Assembly (NCBI RefSeq): GCF_004917075.1
Contig: NZ_SSYB01000006.1
Coordinates: 158,574-222,573, forward strand
Direction of reading: 5' to 3'
DNA: 64,000 nucleotides
From: Geomonas edaphica
GTDB taxonomy: Bacteria > Desulfobacterota > Desulfuromonadia > Geobacterales > Geobacteraceae
A program made the position numbers and the translations under genes. A model generated the notes under the pieces. That model did no database searches, was not told where the DNA came from, and was given only the letters and a program-made list of their open reading frames with translations. Shown one piece after another: positions 22,953 to 31,756 of the stretch. Position 1 is the first letter of the stretch, and each line of letters begins with the position of its first letter.

Positions 22953-25900
22953 CTCTTTTTCCTCCTTCGTTCCACGGGCATTTCCACCCGAATCGTAGTT
23001 CCCTTGCCGTGCATTCCCCTGATCTCGGCCGTCCCTCCCCAGCGCAGGGCCCTCTCCTTGATCCCCAAAAGGCCAAGCGACTGCAGGTTGTTGATCTGTT
23101 CCTCGTTGATGCCGCGGCCGTTGTCCTCTATCTGCAGCACGATGCCGTCCTCTCTTATGTCGAGGAGGATCTCGGCCTTTGTCGCGCCGGAGTGGCGCAT
23201 AACGTTAGTCATGCTTTCCTGGAAGATGCGGAAGAGGGAGTTGGCCCGTTGCGGGTCGACCTCGGCGTCGCGCTGTGGGACGATGAGCCGGCAGTCGATC
23301 TGGCGCTGGCGGTAAAGCTCCAACTGCTCCTCGATGGCCGCGACCAGGCCGAGCTCGTCCAGCATGCGGGGGCGGAGGTCCCGCGTGATGCGGCGCGCGC
23401 ACTGTATGGTGACGTTCAGGAGCTCGTTCATCGCCTTCACCTTCGCGGCGTACTTTTCGTCCCCTTCCGGGATGCGTTTTTGGAACCATGCGACGTCCAT
23501 CATGAGCGCGGCAAGCAGTTGGCCCAGCTCGTCGTGGATCTCCTGGGCCACCGAGGCCCGCTCGTGTTCAGCTACCGTCTCTATTCGCTCCGCCAGTCGC
23601 CGCAGGTCCGCGGTCCGCTCGGCCACGGCGCGCTTTAACTCCTCCTTCGCCTCATGCTGTGCCGTGATGTCGCGGGCGATGCCCAAAATCCCCAGTTGGT
23701 TTCCGGCACGGTCCAGCATCGGGGTCTTCTTCGTTTCCAGCAGGATGCGCCGTCCACCACTGCTATCGGTCAGCCATTCCTCGTGAGCGATCTGACGGCC
23801 TGCCGCGAGCACCTCACGGTCCCTTCTTACGAAAAGCTCGGCCTCTTCTGCGTTCCAGATGTCGTGATCTGTCCGGCCGATGATCTCCTCTTCCTGGTGC
23901 CCCGCCATCTTCTGGAATGCCGGGTTCGCCGCGAGAAATACGCCGTTTACGTCCTTCAGAAAGATAAGGTCCGGGATGGTGCTGATGATGGTACGTAAAA
24001 GCGACCGCTCCTGCTCCAGTTGTTCCTCCATCTGGATGCGGTCGGTGATATCACGGGAGATGGCGAAGATCCCGGTCACCGCACCGGCATGGTCCCGGAT
24101 CGGTCCCTTCACGACATTGAAAACGCGGGACTCTCCCAGGTGGTTTCGGCGGGGTTGCTCGAAAGAGACGATGGCGCCGGTCTCCAGTACGCGCTGGTCG
24201 TACGCAAGGATGACCTCCTCCTCTTCCGGCCCATAGATGCGGGTTTCCTCCCTGCCGATCGCCTCCCGTCCGAGAAACTCCAGCCCCGCCTTGTTCATCA
24301 TGAGGTAGGTCCCCTGGCGGTCCTTGACCGAGATCGGGTCGGGTGTCGTCTCGATGACGGCGTTTAAAAGCTGCTGGCTTTCCCTCAATTGCGCGGTGCG
24401 CTCCTCGACGCGCTGCTCCAGGCTCTGGTTCAGCTGCTTGAGCGCCGCGTGGGAGAGCAAAAGCTCTCTCGTCATCACCTGCACGTTGTCGGTGAGCCCC
24501 TTGAATTCGCTGGTGACCGGTGGAGGCCACTCGATGGTGGTTCCGGCCGCGATCTGAGCGGGAAGCTCGCGCGTCACGCGCTCGAAGTCTGAAAGGATGG
24601 AGGCGATCCTGCCGGCGAAAAGCCTCGAGCAGAAGACCAGTAACACGAGCAGCAGACCGATACCGGAGAGCGCTGCGGTGATCTTCTCGGAGAGCGCAGT
24701 GATGGGGCGCCTGAGGGGAGACTCCACCACCAGCTTCCACCCCGGGTACCCGTCAAGCGGCATCTCCTTCACGTAGAACGAGGCAAGCCAGCGCTTGTAC
24801 GGGCTCAACCCGGGTTTGGGGGCCGGGATCCAGTGTCGTATCCCTTTGGCCACCGGCATCAGGGAGCCCCCTGCGGGAAGGACGTAAGGGGTGAGGGGCC
24901 TTAACTCCTGCTTGGTACTCATGACCACCATCCCGCGGTCGTCGACGAGGGTCACCTGCACGGAGTCTTCGTGCACGAGCTTTTGCAGGAGCTCCGTCAG
25001 GCTGCCGAGGTCGGCGACGCCGAATACGGCGCCCCGGTAACCTTCCTTTTCCAGCACCGGCGCGACCAGAATGAGTCTTGGCCCCGGCGCGCCGATCCTT
25101 CCCTGGAAGAGTTCCATCACCTCGGGGTAGGGTGGGGCGGAGACCTTCTTCAGGTAACTGCGGTCCGACAGGTCCAGTCCCACGGTGGCCGTCCCGTTTT
25201 CGTCGACGGCCGGGGAGAAGGCGATGGTGATGCCGTGCTCGTCCGTCATCCCTAGGCGTTTGAAGTCGGTGAGCGACTGGCGCATGTTCTCCAGGTCGCG
25301 CCGCATGTCGGTCACCGGTCCGCCGCCGGAGGAGGCAAGGAAGCGGATCACCCCGAGACTGCTGTCCAGCCAGGATGCCGCGCCGGTCTGGGCCGCGGTG
25401 GCGATACGCACCGTTGCCTCCTGGTGCCGCGCGAGGTCCTGACGCATCGTGTGTCTTATATCCAGGTAGAGGAAAAACAGGGTCGGGATGGTGACAAAGA
25501 GCGATATGGCGACGAAGATCAGCTGGCGCAGCCCGGGAAGCCTTTCCTGCCGCCGCCGGTAAAAGCCGTAGCTCATGTGAAGCGCAGCGGCGATCAGGGT
25601 GTTGACGATGCCATTGATCCCCTGCTTGAGCCCCATCACCATGGCGGGCAGCAGGGGAAAGTGCATGACACCGGCGTAGAAGAAGAGCACGAGGGCGATG
25701 CCGCCGCTGAACCAGTAGGCCAGGTTGTTAAGGACCGGGTCGCGGTCTTTGGAGAGGTTCAAACGTGCGGTGCAGAGCGTCTCGGCGCAGAAGATGATCA
25801 CCGCCCAGGGATGGTGCCAGAGAAACCAGGTGCAGCTCGCGGTGATGAGCGTCGCGGTCATCCCTGCAACGAGGCCGAAACGCATGAGGGCGAACATGGA

Positions 25901-26056
25901 GAGGATGGAGCCGAAGATGAAGTCGACGTTGAAGAAGAACTCCAGCTTGAACCAGTTCAGCACGAATCCGGCGAGGCCGAAGGCGATCCCGATGGCTACC
26001 TGGTGCCGGTAGTCCGGCCGGGATGAGTACGTCTTTTGCGCTTTCTGGTCCGGCAT
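22949..26056 (-). CDS. Large NarL-type sensor histidine kinase (membrane module, Cache, two PAS, HisKA_3)
   Basis: A 1035-residue kinase. Residues ~20-200 form a multi-spanning membrane module with NVDFIFGSILSMFAL and FLWHHPWAVI, nearly the same module as in the kinase at 16155-19346. A Cache-like extracytoplasmic domain (about 210-440), a membrane helix, two PAS domains (about 570-690 and 695-815) and a HisKA_3 dimerisation domain follow; the phospho-His is H841 in VAQEIHDELGQ. The ATPase domain has NVMRHSGATKAEI and DNGRGINEE. It is the partner of the overlapping NarL-type regulator. The two kinases differ in output class although their sensors are paralogous. Confidence 0.94.
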   Translation of the reverse strand: MPDQKAQKTYSSRPDYRHQVAIGIAFGLAGFVLNWFKLEFFFNVDFIFGSILSMFALMRFGLVAGMTATLITASCTWFLWHHPWAVIIFCAETLCTARLNLSKDRDPVLNNLAYWFSGGIALVLFFYAGVMHFPLLPAMVMGLKQGINGIVNTLIAAALHMSYGFYRRRQERLPGLRQLIFVAISLFVTIPTLFFLYLDIRHTMRQDLARHQEATVRIATAAQTGAASWLDSSLGVIRFLASSGGGPVTDMRRDLENMRQSLTDFKRLGMTDEHGITIAFSPAVDENGTATVGLDLSDRSYLKKVSAPPYPEVMELFQGRIGAPGPRLILVAPVLEKEGYRGAVFGVADLGSLTELLQKLVHEDSVQVTLVDDRGMVVMSTKQELRPLTPYVLPAGGSLMPVAKGIRHWIPAPKPGLSPYKRWLASFYVKEMPLDGYPGWKLVVESPLRRPITALSEKITAALSGIGLLLVLLVFCSRLFAGRIASILSDFERVTRELPAQIAAGTTIEWPPPVTSEFKGLTDNVQVMTRELLLSHAALKQLNQSLEQRVEERTAQLRESQQLLNAVIETTPDPISVKDRQGTYLMMNKAGLEFLGREAIGREETRIYGPEEEEVILAYDQRVLETGAIVSFEQPRRNHLGESRVFNVVKGPIRDHAGAVTGIFAISRDITDRIQMEEQLEQERSLLRTIISTIPDLIFLKDVNGVFLAANPAFQKMAGHQEEEIIGRTDHDIWNAEEAELFVRRDREVLAAGRQIAHEEWLTDSSGGRRILLETKKTPMLDRAGNQLGILGIARDITAQHEAKEELKRAVAERTADLRRLAERIETVAEHERASVAQEIHDELGQLLAALMMDVAWFQKRIPEGDEKYAAKVKAMNELLNVTIQCARRITRDLRPRMLDELGLVAAIEEQLELYRQRQIDCRLIVPQRDAEVDPQRANSLFRIFQESMTNVMRHSGATKAEILLDIREDGIVLQIEDNGRGINEEQINNLQSLGLLGIKERALRWGGTAEIRGMHGKGTTIRVEMPVERRRKKR

Positions 26057-26103
26057 GGCCTACTCCTGAAGCGGTTGAGCGTGTCTGCGTGGGCGTCGAT
26101 GGA

Positions 26104-26116
26104 TCATTAATAGCAG
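26104..26116 (-). promoter_or_regulatory. Promoter-like element CTGCTATTAATGA, copy 2
   Basis: Identical to the element at 22164-22176; 48 bases upstream of the kinase start codon. TACAGAAAAA lies upstream on the same strand. Confidence 0.45.
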
Positions 26117-26309
26117 AAGCTCTCCCGCTTATGGATCGGCCTACTTCCCTTTTTTCTGTAGTCTTTTTCCTACAGACGGCGGACGCCGGGAGGCCGGGAC
26201 TGTAGTCGCAACCCCTACAGTAGTTGCAGCCTCATTCGGATTTACACAAAAGCGCTTCGGGCGTTAAAGGTGGAGCAGGTGGAGAGTCGCCGCTGAGAAG
26301 GAGGGGGAA

Positions 26310-26714
26310 ATGGGTGAACCAGGGCATGAGGCGGGTGGGAGCATGGTGGAAGAGAGGAGGGACGGCGTCCCGGCGGGAAGGGGGGAGCGCGTCGACGCCA
26401 GGATCGCCATTTTCGAGGGCCCCTATCAGAAGACGCTGGTATTGAACTATTCGGTGAACGTGAGCCGAGGCGGCCTCTTCGTCGAGACAACCCAGATCCG
26501 GCCGGTGGACACCCTTTTGACCATCAAGTTCAAGCTTTCAAACCGCGACGCCATCATCGCCTGCCAGGCCCGGGTGGCCTGGGTGCGCGAGCCGGGAAAG
26601 AAAAAAGAGAACCTCCCCTCCGGCATGGGCCTTTGTTTCGTCGGGCTTTCCCTTGCCGACCTGCATGCCCTGCGAAGGTTTTTGGAGCGCTCGAGCATCA
26701 CCCCGGTCTGGTAG
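26310..26714 (+). CDS. PilZ-domain protein (Myxococcus-type paralog family)
   Basis: A 134-residue protein with R-x-D-A-R and NYSVNVSRGGLFVET, i.e. the R...D/N-x-S-x-x-G c-di-GMP signature of PilZ, and the C-terminal LPSGMGLCFVGLSLADLHAL typical of the short paralogous PilZ family abundant in delta-proteobacteria. It probably senses cyclic di-GMP and acts on motility or surface structures. The start at ATG 26310 follows AAGGAGG; a second ATG at 26343 is possible. It converges with the Lrp-type gene, whose stop is one base past its own stop. Confidence 0.85.
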   Translation: MGEPGHEAGGSMVEERRDGVPAGRGERVDARIAIFEGPYQKTLVLNYSVNVSRGGLFVETTQIRPVDTLLTIKFKLSNRDAIIACQARVAWVREPGKKKENLPSGMGLCFVGLSLADLHALRRFLERSSITPVW

Positions 26715-26715
26715 G

Positions 26716-27189
26716 TCACAAAGGAAGCGAGGTCCTGCTCACCACGGTGCGCAGCGCAAAGGATGACTGCACCCGCAGAACTCCGGGGAGCCCGGTCAGC
26801 TTGTTGTGCAGGCGCAGGTAGTCGTCCGTGTCCTTCACCGCGACGCGCATCAGGTAATCGACGTCGCCGGACATGAGGTAGCACTCCATCACCTCGGGAA
26901 CCGTGGCGATCGCCTCCTCGAAGGCAGAAAGCCTCTCACGCTGCTGCCCGTCAAGCGTTACCCGCACGAAGACGTTCCCCGGTTTGCCCGCACGCCCCTG
27001 ATCCACCAGCATCACGTAGCGGTCGATGATGCCGCTTTGCTCCAGAAGGCGCACCCGGCGCAGGCAGGCCGATTCGGAAAGCCCGACGAGCTCGGCCAAC
27101 TGCACGTTGGTCAGCCTGCCGTCTCTCTGCAACTCGTTCAGGATGGCCCGATCAATCCTGTCTACGGCTGTTTCCGCAAGATTCCTCAT
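26716..27189 (-). CDS. Lrp/AsnC-family transcriptional regulator
   Basis: A 157-residue regulator. The N-terminal helix-turn-helix (ILNELQRDGRLTNVQLAELV then GLSESACLRRVRLLE) binds DNA, and the C-terminal RAM domain (VTLDGQQRERLSAFEEAI onwards, with GDVDYLMRVAVKD) binds an amino acid and drives oligomerisation. It is divergent from the alanine dehydrogenase gene, the usual arrangement for AldR-like Lrp proteins that activate ald in response to alanine. That role is inferred from position. No repeat clear enough to be called its operator was found in 27190-27361. Confidence 0.93.
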   Translation of the reverse strand: MRNLAETAVDRIDRAILNELQRDGRLTNVQLAELVGLSESACLRRVRLLEQSGIIDRYVMLVDQGRAGKPGNVFVRVTLDGQQRERLSAFEEAIATVPEVMECYLMSGDVDYLMRVAVKDTDDYLRLHNKLTGLPGVLRVQSSFALRTVVSRTSLPL

Positions 27190-27361
27190 CGATTACCCCT
27201 TTTTGTGAAATATCCTGCGAAAAAATACCGTTTCTGTCGCCTGTTCGCAAGAAAAAATCCCGGTCGATCTGGTATGCTGAGACGCCGGTCTAATGAACCC
27301 GGCCCGGACTGCGGTACAATGCTGACAGTCGGCACACTCATCAAGGGGAGAGGGAGCGCAG

Positions 27362-28477
27362 ATGGTCGTCGGGATACTGAAGGAAATCAAGGTCGAAGAG
27401 AATCGTGTCAGCATGACCCCCGCCGGGGTCGAGGTCATGGTGGGGCACGGGCACACCCTGCTGGTCGAGAGTGGAGCCGGCAACGGCAGCGGATTCTCCG
27501 ATGATGCCTATCGCAAAGCGGGCGCCGAGATCGTGGCCGAACCGGCTGAGATCTACGCACGGGCCGAGATGGTCATGCACGTGAAGGAACCGCAGCCAAG
27601 TGAGTACGAGATGATCCGCGAGGGGCAGATCGTCTTCACCTATTTCCACTTCGCCGCAGCGGAGGGACTCACCCGTGCCTTCATGAAGAGCGGGGGGGTC
27701 GCTGTCGCCTATGAGACCATCACCGGTCCCGGTAACACGCTTCCGCTTTTGACCCCGATGAGCGAGGTCGCCGGCCGCATGGCGGCGCAGCAGGCTGCCA
27801 AGTACGCGGAGCGGGCCCAGGGTGGGCGCGGTATCCTTTTGGGCGGCGTTCCCGGCGTCGCGCCGGGCACCGTCGTCGTGATCGGCGGCGGCGTAGTGGG
27901 GACCCACGCGGCACAGATGGCCTGCGGGCTGGGCGCCAAGGTCTACCTCCTCGACATGAACCTCGAGCGCCTGCGTCACCTCTCCGAGGTCATGCCGAAG
28001 AACTGCTTCCCGGTCATGTCCTCTCCCGCCGTCATCCGCGAGCTGGTGCAGCAGGCGGACGTTGTGATCGGCGCGGTGCTCGTGCACGGGGCGAAGGCGC
28101 CCAAGCTTGTGACTCGCGACATGCTGAAGGGGATGAAGCCGGGTGCTGTCCTTGTAGACGTAGCCATCGACCAGGGTGGGTGCTTCGAGACCTCGCGCGC
28201 GACCACGCATCGCGAGCCGACCTACCTGGAGGAGGGGGTGCTGCACTACTGCGTGGCGAACATGCCCGGCGCGGTGCCGCTCACCTCGACGGCCGCCCTC
28301 ACCAACGCAACGCTCTCCTATGCCGTGTCGCTTGCCGATCGCGGCTGGCGCGAGGTCGCGCGCGAAAGCGCCGGCGTGCGTGAGGGGATCAACATCGCTT
28401 TGGGCCAGGTCACCTACCGCGGCGTCGCCGACGCCTTCGGACTTCCCTACACCCCGGTGGAGACGCTGCTGGGATAG
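27362..28477 (+). CDS. ald: Alanine dehydrogenase
   Basis: A 371-residue NAD-dependent enzyme that interconverts L-alanine and pyruvate plus ammonia. It begins MVVGILKEIKVEENRVSMTP, the family hallmark, and contains the substrate lysine in MHVKEPQPSE, the catalytic His region TYFHFAAAEG, and the Rossmann motif VVIGGGVVGTHAA. The length is standard. In an acetate- or amino-acid-using anaerobe it feeds alanine nitrogen and carbon into metabolism or forms alanine as a nitrogen sink. Probably controlled by the divergent Lrp-type regulator. Confidence 0.97.
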   Translation: MVVGILKEIKVEENRVSMTPAGVEVMVGHGHTLLVESGAGNGSGFSDDAYRKAGAEIVAEPAEIYARAEMVMHVKEPQPSEYEMIREGQIVFTYFHFAAAEGLTRAFMKSGGVAVAYETITGPGNTLPLLTPMSEVAGRMAAQQAAKYAERAQGGRGILLGGVPGVAPGTVVVIGGGVVGTHAAQMACGLGAKVYLLDMNLERLRHLSEVMPKNCFPVMSSPAVIRELVQQADVVIGAVLVHGAKAPKLVTRDMLKGMKPGAVLVDVAIDQGGCFETSRATTHREPTYLEEGVLHYCVANMPGAVPLTSTAALTNATLSYAVSLADRGWREVARESAGVREGINIALGQVTYRGVADAFGLPYTPVETLLG

Positions 28478-28490
28478 ATGGTATGTGAAA

Positions 28491-28524
28491 GTCCCCCTTT
28501 GCGAAGGGGGATTTAGGGGGATTT
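28491..28524 (+). repeat. Dispersed GC-rich palindromic repeat, copy 4
   Basis: gtcccccTTTGCGAAggggg then atttagggggattt. It sits directly after the ald stop and is followed by an inverted copy. Confidence 0.8.
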
Positions 28525-28539
28525 CGCTGGCTGGCAAAA

Positions 28540-28575
28540 GCAAATCCCCCCGGCCTTCCTTCACAAAGGGGGGAG
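28540..28575 (-). repeat. Dispersed GC-rich palindromic repeat, copy 5
   Basis: Inverted relative to copy 4 (gcaaatcccccc, then cacaaagggggg), with more divergence in the middle. As at 15.8-16.0 kb, two copies face each other. Confidence 0.75.
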
Positions 28576-28590
28576 GCTACAAACCGAAAA

Positions 28591-28624
28591 AAAAGAGGCC
28601 GCCCCGGAAGGGGCGGCCTCTTTT
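28591..28624. terminator. Bidirectional terminator between ald and the substrate-binding protein gene
   Basis: Perfect 15-bp stem (AAAAGAGGCCGCCCC / GGGGCGGCCTCTTTT) with a GGAA loop; A-run and T-run flanks serve both strands. Confidence 0.95.
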
Positions 28625-28645
28625 GCGTCAAGGGCGTTAAGAGCG

Positions 28646-29509
28646 TTAGTGGGAGGGTGGCTTCAAGTGCAATTTGCGCAGCACGCTCTCGTTGACCTGG
28701 AGCCTTACCTTGCGCGGGTCGACGACGGGGACCCGGTGCACCCCGCCGGAACGCAGCAGGGACTGGGCCATTTCTCCCGCCTGCCCCCCCAGGTCATAGG
28801 GATCGATGTCGAGGGCGGCCGCGGCACCGTTTTTCACGTACTGTCCGGTGAAGCTCACCGCCGGGACCGCCTGGGTCATCGAGAAGACGAGGAGCGCCTC
28901 CAGGTTGACCGTGGTGATGGCGGTGCTGTCCGGCAACAGCCAAAGCAGGTCGATCTCCCCCTTTAGTTTCTCCAGTTTTCCCTGCAGGTCGCGTGGGTTG
29001 CGCAGCGTCTCGGTAACGATGGTGACACCGTACCCATCCGCCTCGGCAATTGCGCGTTTCACGTAGAGCCCCGAAAGCCTGGGGTCGTAGAGCACGCCAA
29101 CCCGCTTAGCCCGCATCTGGGTGAAGAGTTCCAGGTAGCGCCCAGGCGCGGCGGTCATAGCGATGCCGCCTACGTGATCCGGCACCGGCTTCTGGGTGAG
29201 TGCCAGAGAGAGGAGGGCAAGTACCGGGACCTCCCTAGTCTTTCGGCACTCGGCCAGGGCGCGGTCCCCCACTGCGATCAAAAGTCTTGGACGCTCCTCC
29301 CTCACCAGGCGCTGCACGTCGACGTCGGAGTAGTCCGAGAGCACCAGAGTCTTCGAGTCGAATTTGGCTGCGGCATTTAGGCCGTGCAGCGCGTCGGTAT
29401 AGGCGGGGCTGCGGCCACTTTGCAGGATAAGCACATCCAGTGCCTGGGCCAGGCGGGGCGAGGCCAGCATGATGAGGAAAAGCAACATGAAGGGGATCGG
29501 TGCGCGCAT
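28646..29509 (-). CDS. Periplasmic ABC-type substrate-binding protein (ABC_sub_bind family)
   Basis: A 287-residue protein with a signal peptide (MRAPIPFMLLFLIMLASPRL then AQA). The mature part has the two-lobe Rossmann-like pattern of the PF04392 family (LVREERPRLLIAVGDRAL; KRVGVLYDPRLSG; EIDLLWLLPDSTAI). ATG 29509 overlaps the stop of the TonB-dependent receptor gene (TGATG), so the two are coupled. No permease or ATPase gene is adjacent, so it may work with the receptor as an orphan binding protein or present a ligand to a signalling protein. In this family ligands are often amino acids or small molecules; the ligand here is unknown. Confidence 0.85.
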   Translation of the reverse strand: MRAPIPFMLLFLIMLASPRLAQALDVLILQSGRSPAYTDALHGLNAAAKFDSKTLVLSDYSDVDVQRLVREERPRLLIAVGDRALAECRKTREVPVLALLSLALTQKPVPDHVGGIAMTAAPGRYLELFTQMRAKRVGVLYDPRLSGLYVKRAIAEADGYGVTIVTETLRNPRDLQGKLEKLKGEIDLLWLLPDSTAITTVNLEALLVFSMTQAVPAVSFTGQYVKNGAAAALDIDPYDLGGQAGEMAQSLLRSGGVHRVPVVDPRKVRLQVNESVLRKLHLKPPSH

Positions 29510-31386
29510 CAAAAGCGTAACCTCCCCCCGAACTCAAACCACCGCGGCGCCACCGGGCGGAAATCGTACTGGTACTGCCTGTTGTCCAGGATGTTGCGCA
29601 CCGAGAAGAAGAGCTCCGGTGAACGGTCCGAGGATGGTGCGAGCTTCTGGGTCACGTGCAGGTCCAAGAGCATCGCGGTCGAGTCGGCGCCGGGCGTGGT
29701 GAGGTTCCAGTCGCTGTAGTTTCCGGAGAGGACACAGGTGAGGCCGGAATCCTGGTTGTCGTAGGTGACGGCCCACTTGGTCGCATGGCGCGGGCCGCTT
29801 TCGCCGCCGCTTAACTGCTTCCCGGTTTTTTTGTCGCGCGCGTCGATGAAGGTGTAGCCGCCGCTTAGCATAAAGCCGTACAAAGAAGAGGTGCGCCATT
29901 CCATGTCGACCCCTTCGCGGCTCTGTTCGTCCAGGTGCAGTACGTTGTAGCGGTCGAGGGTCTGGATGTTCCAGACCTCGTTGTCGAACAGCATCACTTT
30001 GAACCACAGGTAGGGAATCGCGGTGCTCTCGATCCCACCCTGCACGGTCCGGACCCGCTGCAGCTTGTGCGGCACCTGTCCGTCGGAGGTACCGTAATTG
30101 CTGATGAGCGGCATGCTGTAGCCGTACGCCGCATAGCCGCGCAAAAGGGTGTTGTCGGTCAGGCGGAAGGTGGCGCCCAGGGTGGCACTCGGGGCGTTGT
30201 CCAGGAGGTTGAAGCGGTCGTAGCGCGCACCGGGAAGTACGGAAAGCCGTCCGATGGTATAGGTGCCGTTTAGGTACGCACTGTAGCGGGTGAGGGTGGT
30301 GTCGATGTCGCCGTTTGGAATGTGCAGGAGCAGTTCTTTTTGCTGCACCCCGGTCCGTTCATACTCTGCCCCGGCCTTGACTCCCCGGTTCGCGTCTCCC
30401 CAGTTAAGTGCCGCCTCGTACCCCTGGTACACCTCGCGCGCCGTGGTATGCATGAACGAGCTCGGCTCGGGAAGGAGGCTTCCGACCACGTGCCCGGCAG
30501 AGCGCTTCCCGCCGCGAAGGTTCGCCTCGAGCGACAAGCGCTCGGCGAGAGGGTACTTGACTGAGAAGTAGCCGTTCAGATAGCGGACTACGCCGGTTTC
30601 CGCGAAGTTGTAGCGGTAGGACTCACTAAGGCCCGTGTCGGCGTAGCGCGCGTCCGCCGCGAGGATCGCCCTGCCGCCGTTTAGGAAGTCGTAGCTTAGT
30701 TTTCCGAAACCGTGGCTGAAATCCACGTCGTTTCCGGGGATGAGGCCGTTCGATTTCAGCTTCCCGCCGGTAACGTAATACCCGAGCCGGTCTCCACTGC
30801 CGCTGATCTCCCCCCTTAGGTCACTGGTGGCGGCCTTGCCGATCGAAGCTGAGACGAGGCCGGTTGCCGGGGTGTCCTGTGCGGGGAGCTTGGTGACGAT
30901 GTTTATCACCCCCCCAAGCGCCGAGCCCCAGGCGGCTGAGGCCGCTCCCTTGATGATTTCGATGCGCTCGATCATCTGCACCGGAATGCTGCCGATGTGG
31001 GCGACGTTGTCAGAACCAACGAAGTTCTGCGGCACCCCGTCGATCTGCACAAGGACGTGCCGGTTCGTGCTACCGAGGACGTCGTAAAGGACGATGCCGC
31101 CGGGAGTCTGCAACAGGTCCACCTGGACGCCGGGAACCGTCTGGAGCACGTCGGCCACGGTGTGGGCGTTAATCCTGGCGATCTCTTCGGCACCGATTAC
31201 GGTAACGTTTTCCGCGATGAGAGAAGCGGGACGGGGGGAATGGGGGACTGCTGTGACATCTTCGCCGGACAGGCCGAGCGAGCGTGTCACCTCGTCCGTA
31301 TCCTCGGCGTGAAGCTGGGTGACGGCCATGGGGGACAGGACCATCAGGGAGGCAAGCAGGATTGTGATGAGCTGTTTTGCCGTCAA
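29509..31386 (-). CDS. TonB-dependent outer-membrane receptor
   Basis: A ~625-residue outer-membrane barrel. The plug domain is clear (ENVTVIGAEEIARINAHTVA, then DGVPQNFVGS and IEIIKGAASAAWGSALGG), and the C-terminus ends in a beta strand with terminal Phe (GGRLRF), the barrel-insertion signal. I use the TTG at 31386 because it puts a regular signal peptide (TAKQLITILLASLMVLSPMA) at the very N-terminus; the open frame also allows ATG 31458, but a TTGACA box with 17-base spacing lies there on the same strand. It would bring in a scarce ligand such as a metal chelate, cobalamin or siderophore. Coupled to the periplasmic binding protein. Confidence 0.92.
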   Translation of the reverse strand: MTAKQLITILLASLMVLSPMAVTQLHAEDTDEVTRSLGLSGEDVTAVPHSPRPASLIAENVTVIGAEEIARINAHTVADVLQTVPGVQVDLLQTPGGIVLYDVLGSTNRHVLVQIDGVPQNFVGSDNVAHIGSIPVQMIERIEIIKGAASAAWGSALGGVINIVTKLPAQDTPATGLVSASIGKAATSDLRGEISGSGDRLGYYVTGGKLKSNGLIPGNDVDFSHGFGKLSYDFLNGGRAILAADARYADTGLSESYRYNFAETGVVRYLNGYFSVKYPLAERLSLEANLRGGKRSAGHVVGSLLPEPSSFMHTTAREVYQGYEAALNWGDANRGVKAGAEYERTGVQQKELLLHIPNGDIDTTLTRYSAYLNGTYTIGRLSVLPGARYDRFNLLDNAPSATLGATFRLTDNTLLRGYAAYGYSMPLISNYGTSDGQVPHKLQRVRTVQGGIESTAIPYLWFKVMLFDNEVWNIQTLDRYNVLHLDEQSREGVDMEWRTSSLYGFMLSGGYTFIDARDKKTGKQLSGGESGPRHATKWAVTYDNQDSGLTCVLSGNYSDWNLTTPGADSTAMLLDLHVTQKLAPSSDRSPELFFSVRNILDNRQYQYDFRPVAPRWFEFGGRLRF

Positions 31387-31548
31387 AAGGGTTTCCCCGG
31401 AAAAGAGCCGTTGACAGTTGCCGAATACCAAAAAGAACTGGCACAAAGAATGTTGCATACCTATCAGTTTGATGCTTTTCTGTCAAAGGAATTTGAGTAA
31501 TACAGTCCCTATGCGGTCAATGATGGACAAAGTAGCCACTTATTACAG

Positions 31549-31576
31549 TTGAATCCCGCAGCATATCTGGTATAGT
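31549..31576 (+). promoter_or_regulatory. Candidate sigma70 promoter of the hybrid kinase
   Basis: TTGAAT and TATAGT separated by 16 bases, about 180 bases before the start at 31757. The rest of the 31459-31756 spacer holds nothing recognisable. Confidence 0.35.
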
Positions 31577-31756
31577 TCCCCGTCAGACTCCATGTAATGC
31601 CTCGCGTACAAACATTCACACTGCCTCAGGTCCGCAGCCTACAGCTCAGCTATAAAGCTCGCCCTGCACGCAGTTGTTACACACAACGATGAAGCCGCCG
31701 TCTGCACCAGCCGGCCAAGATTCGGCCGCGGCGCCGACCCCCACAAAGGCCTTGCC

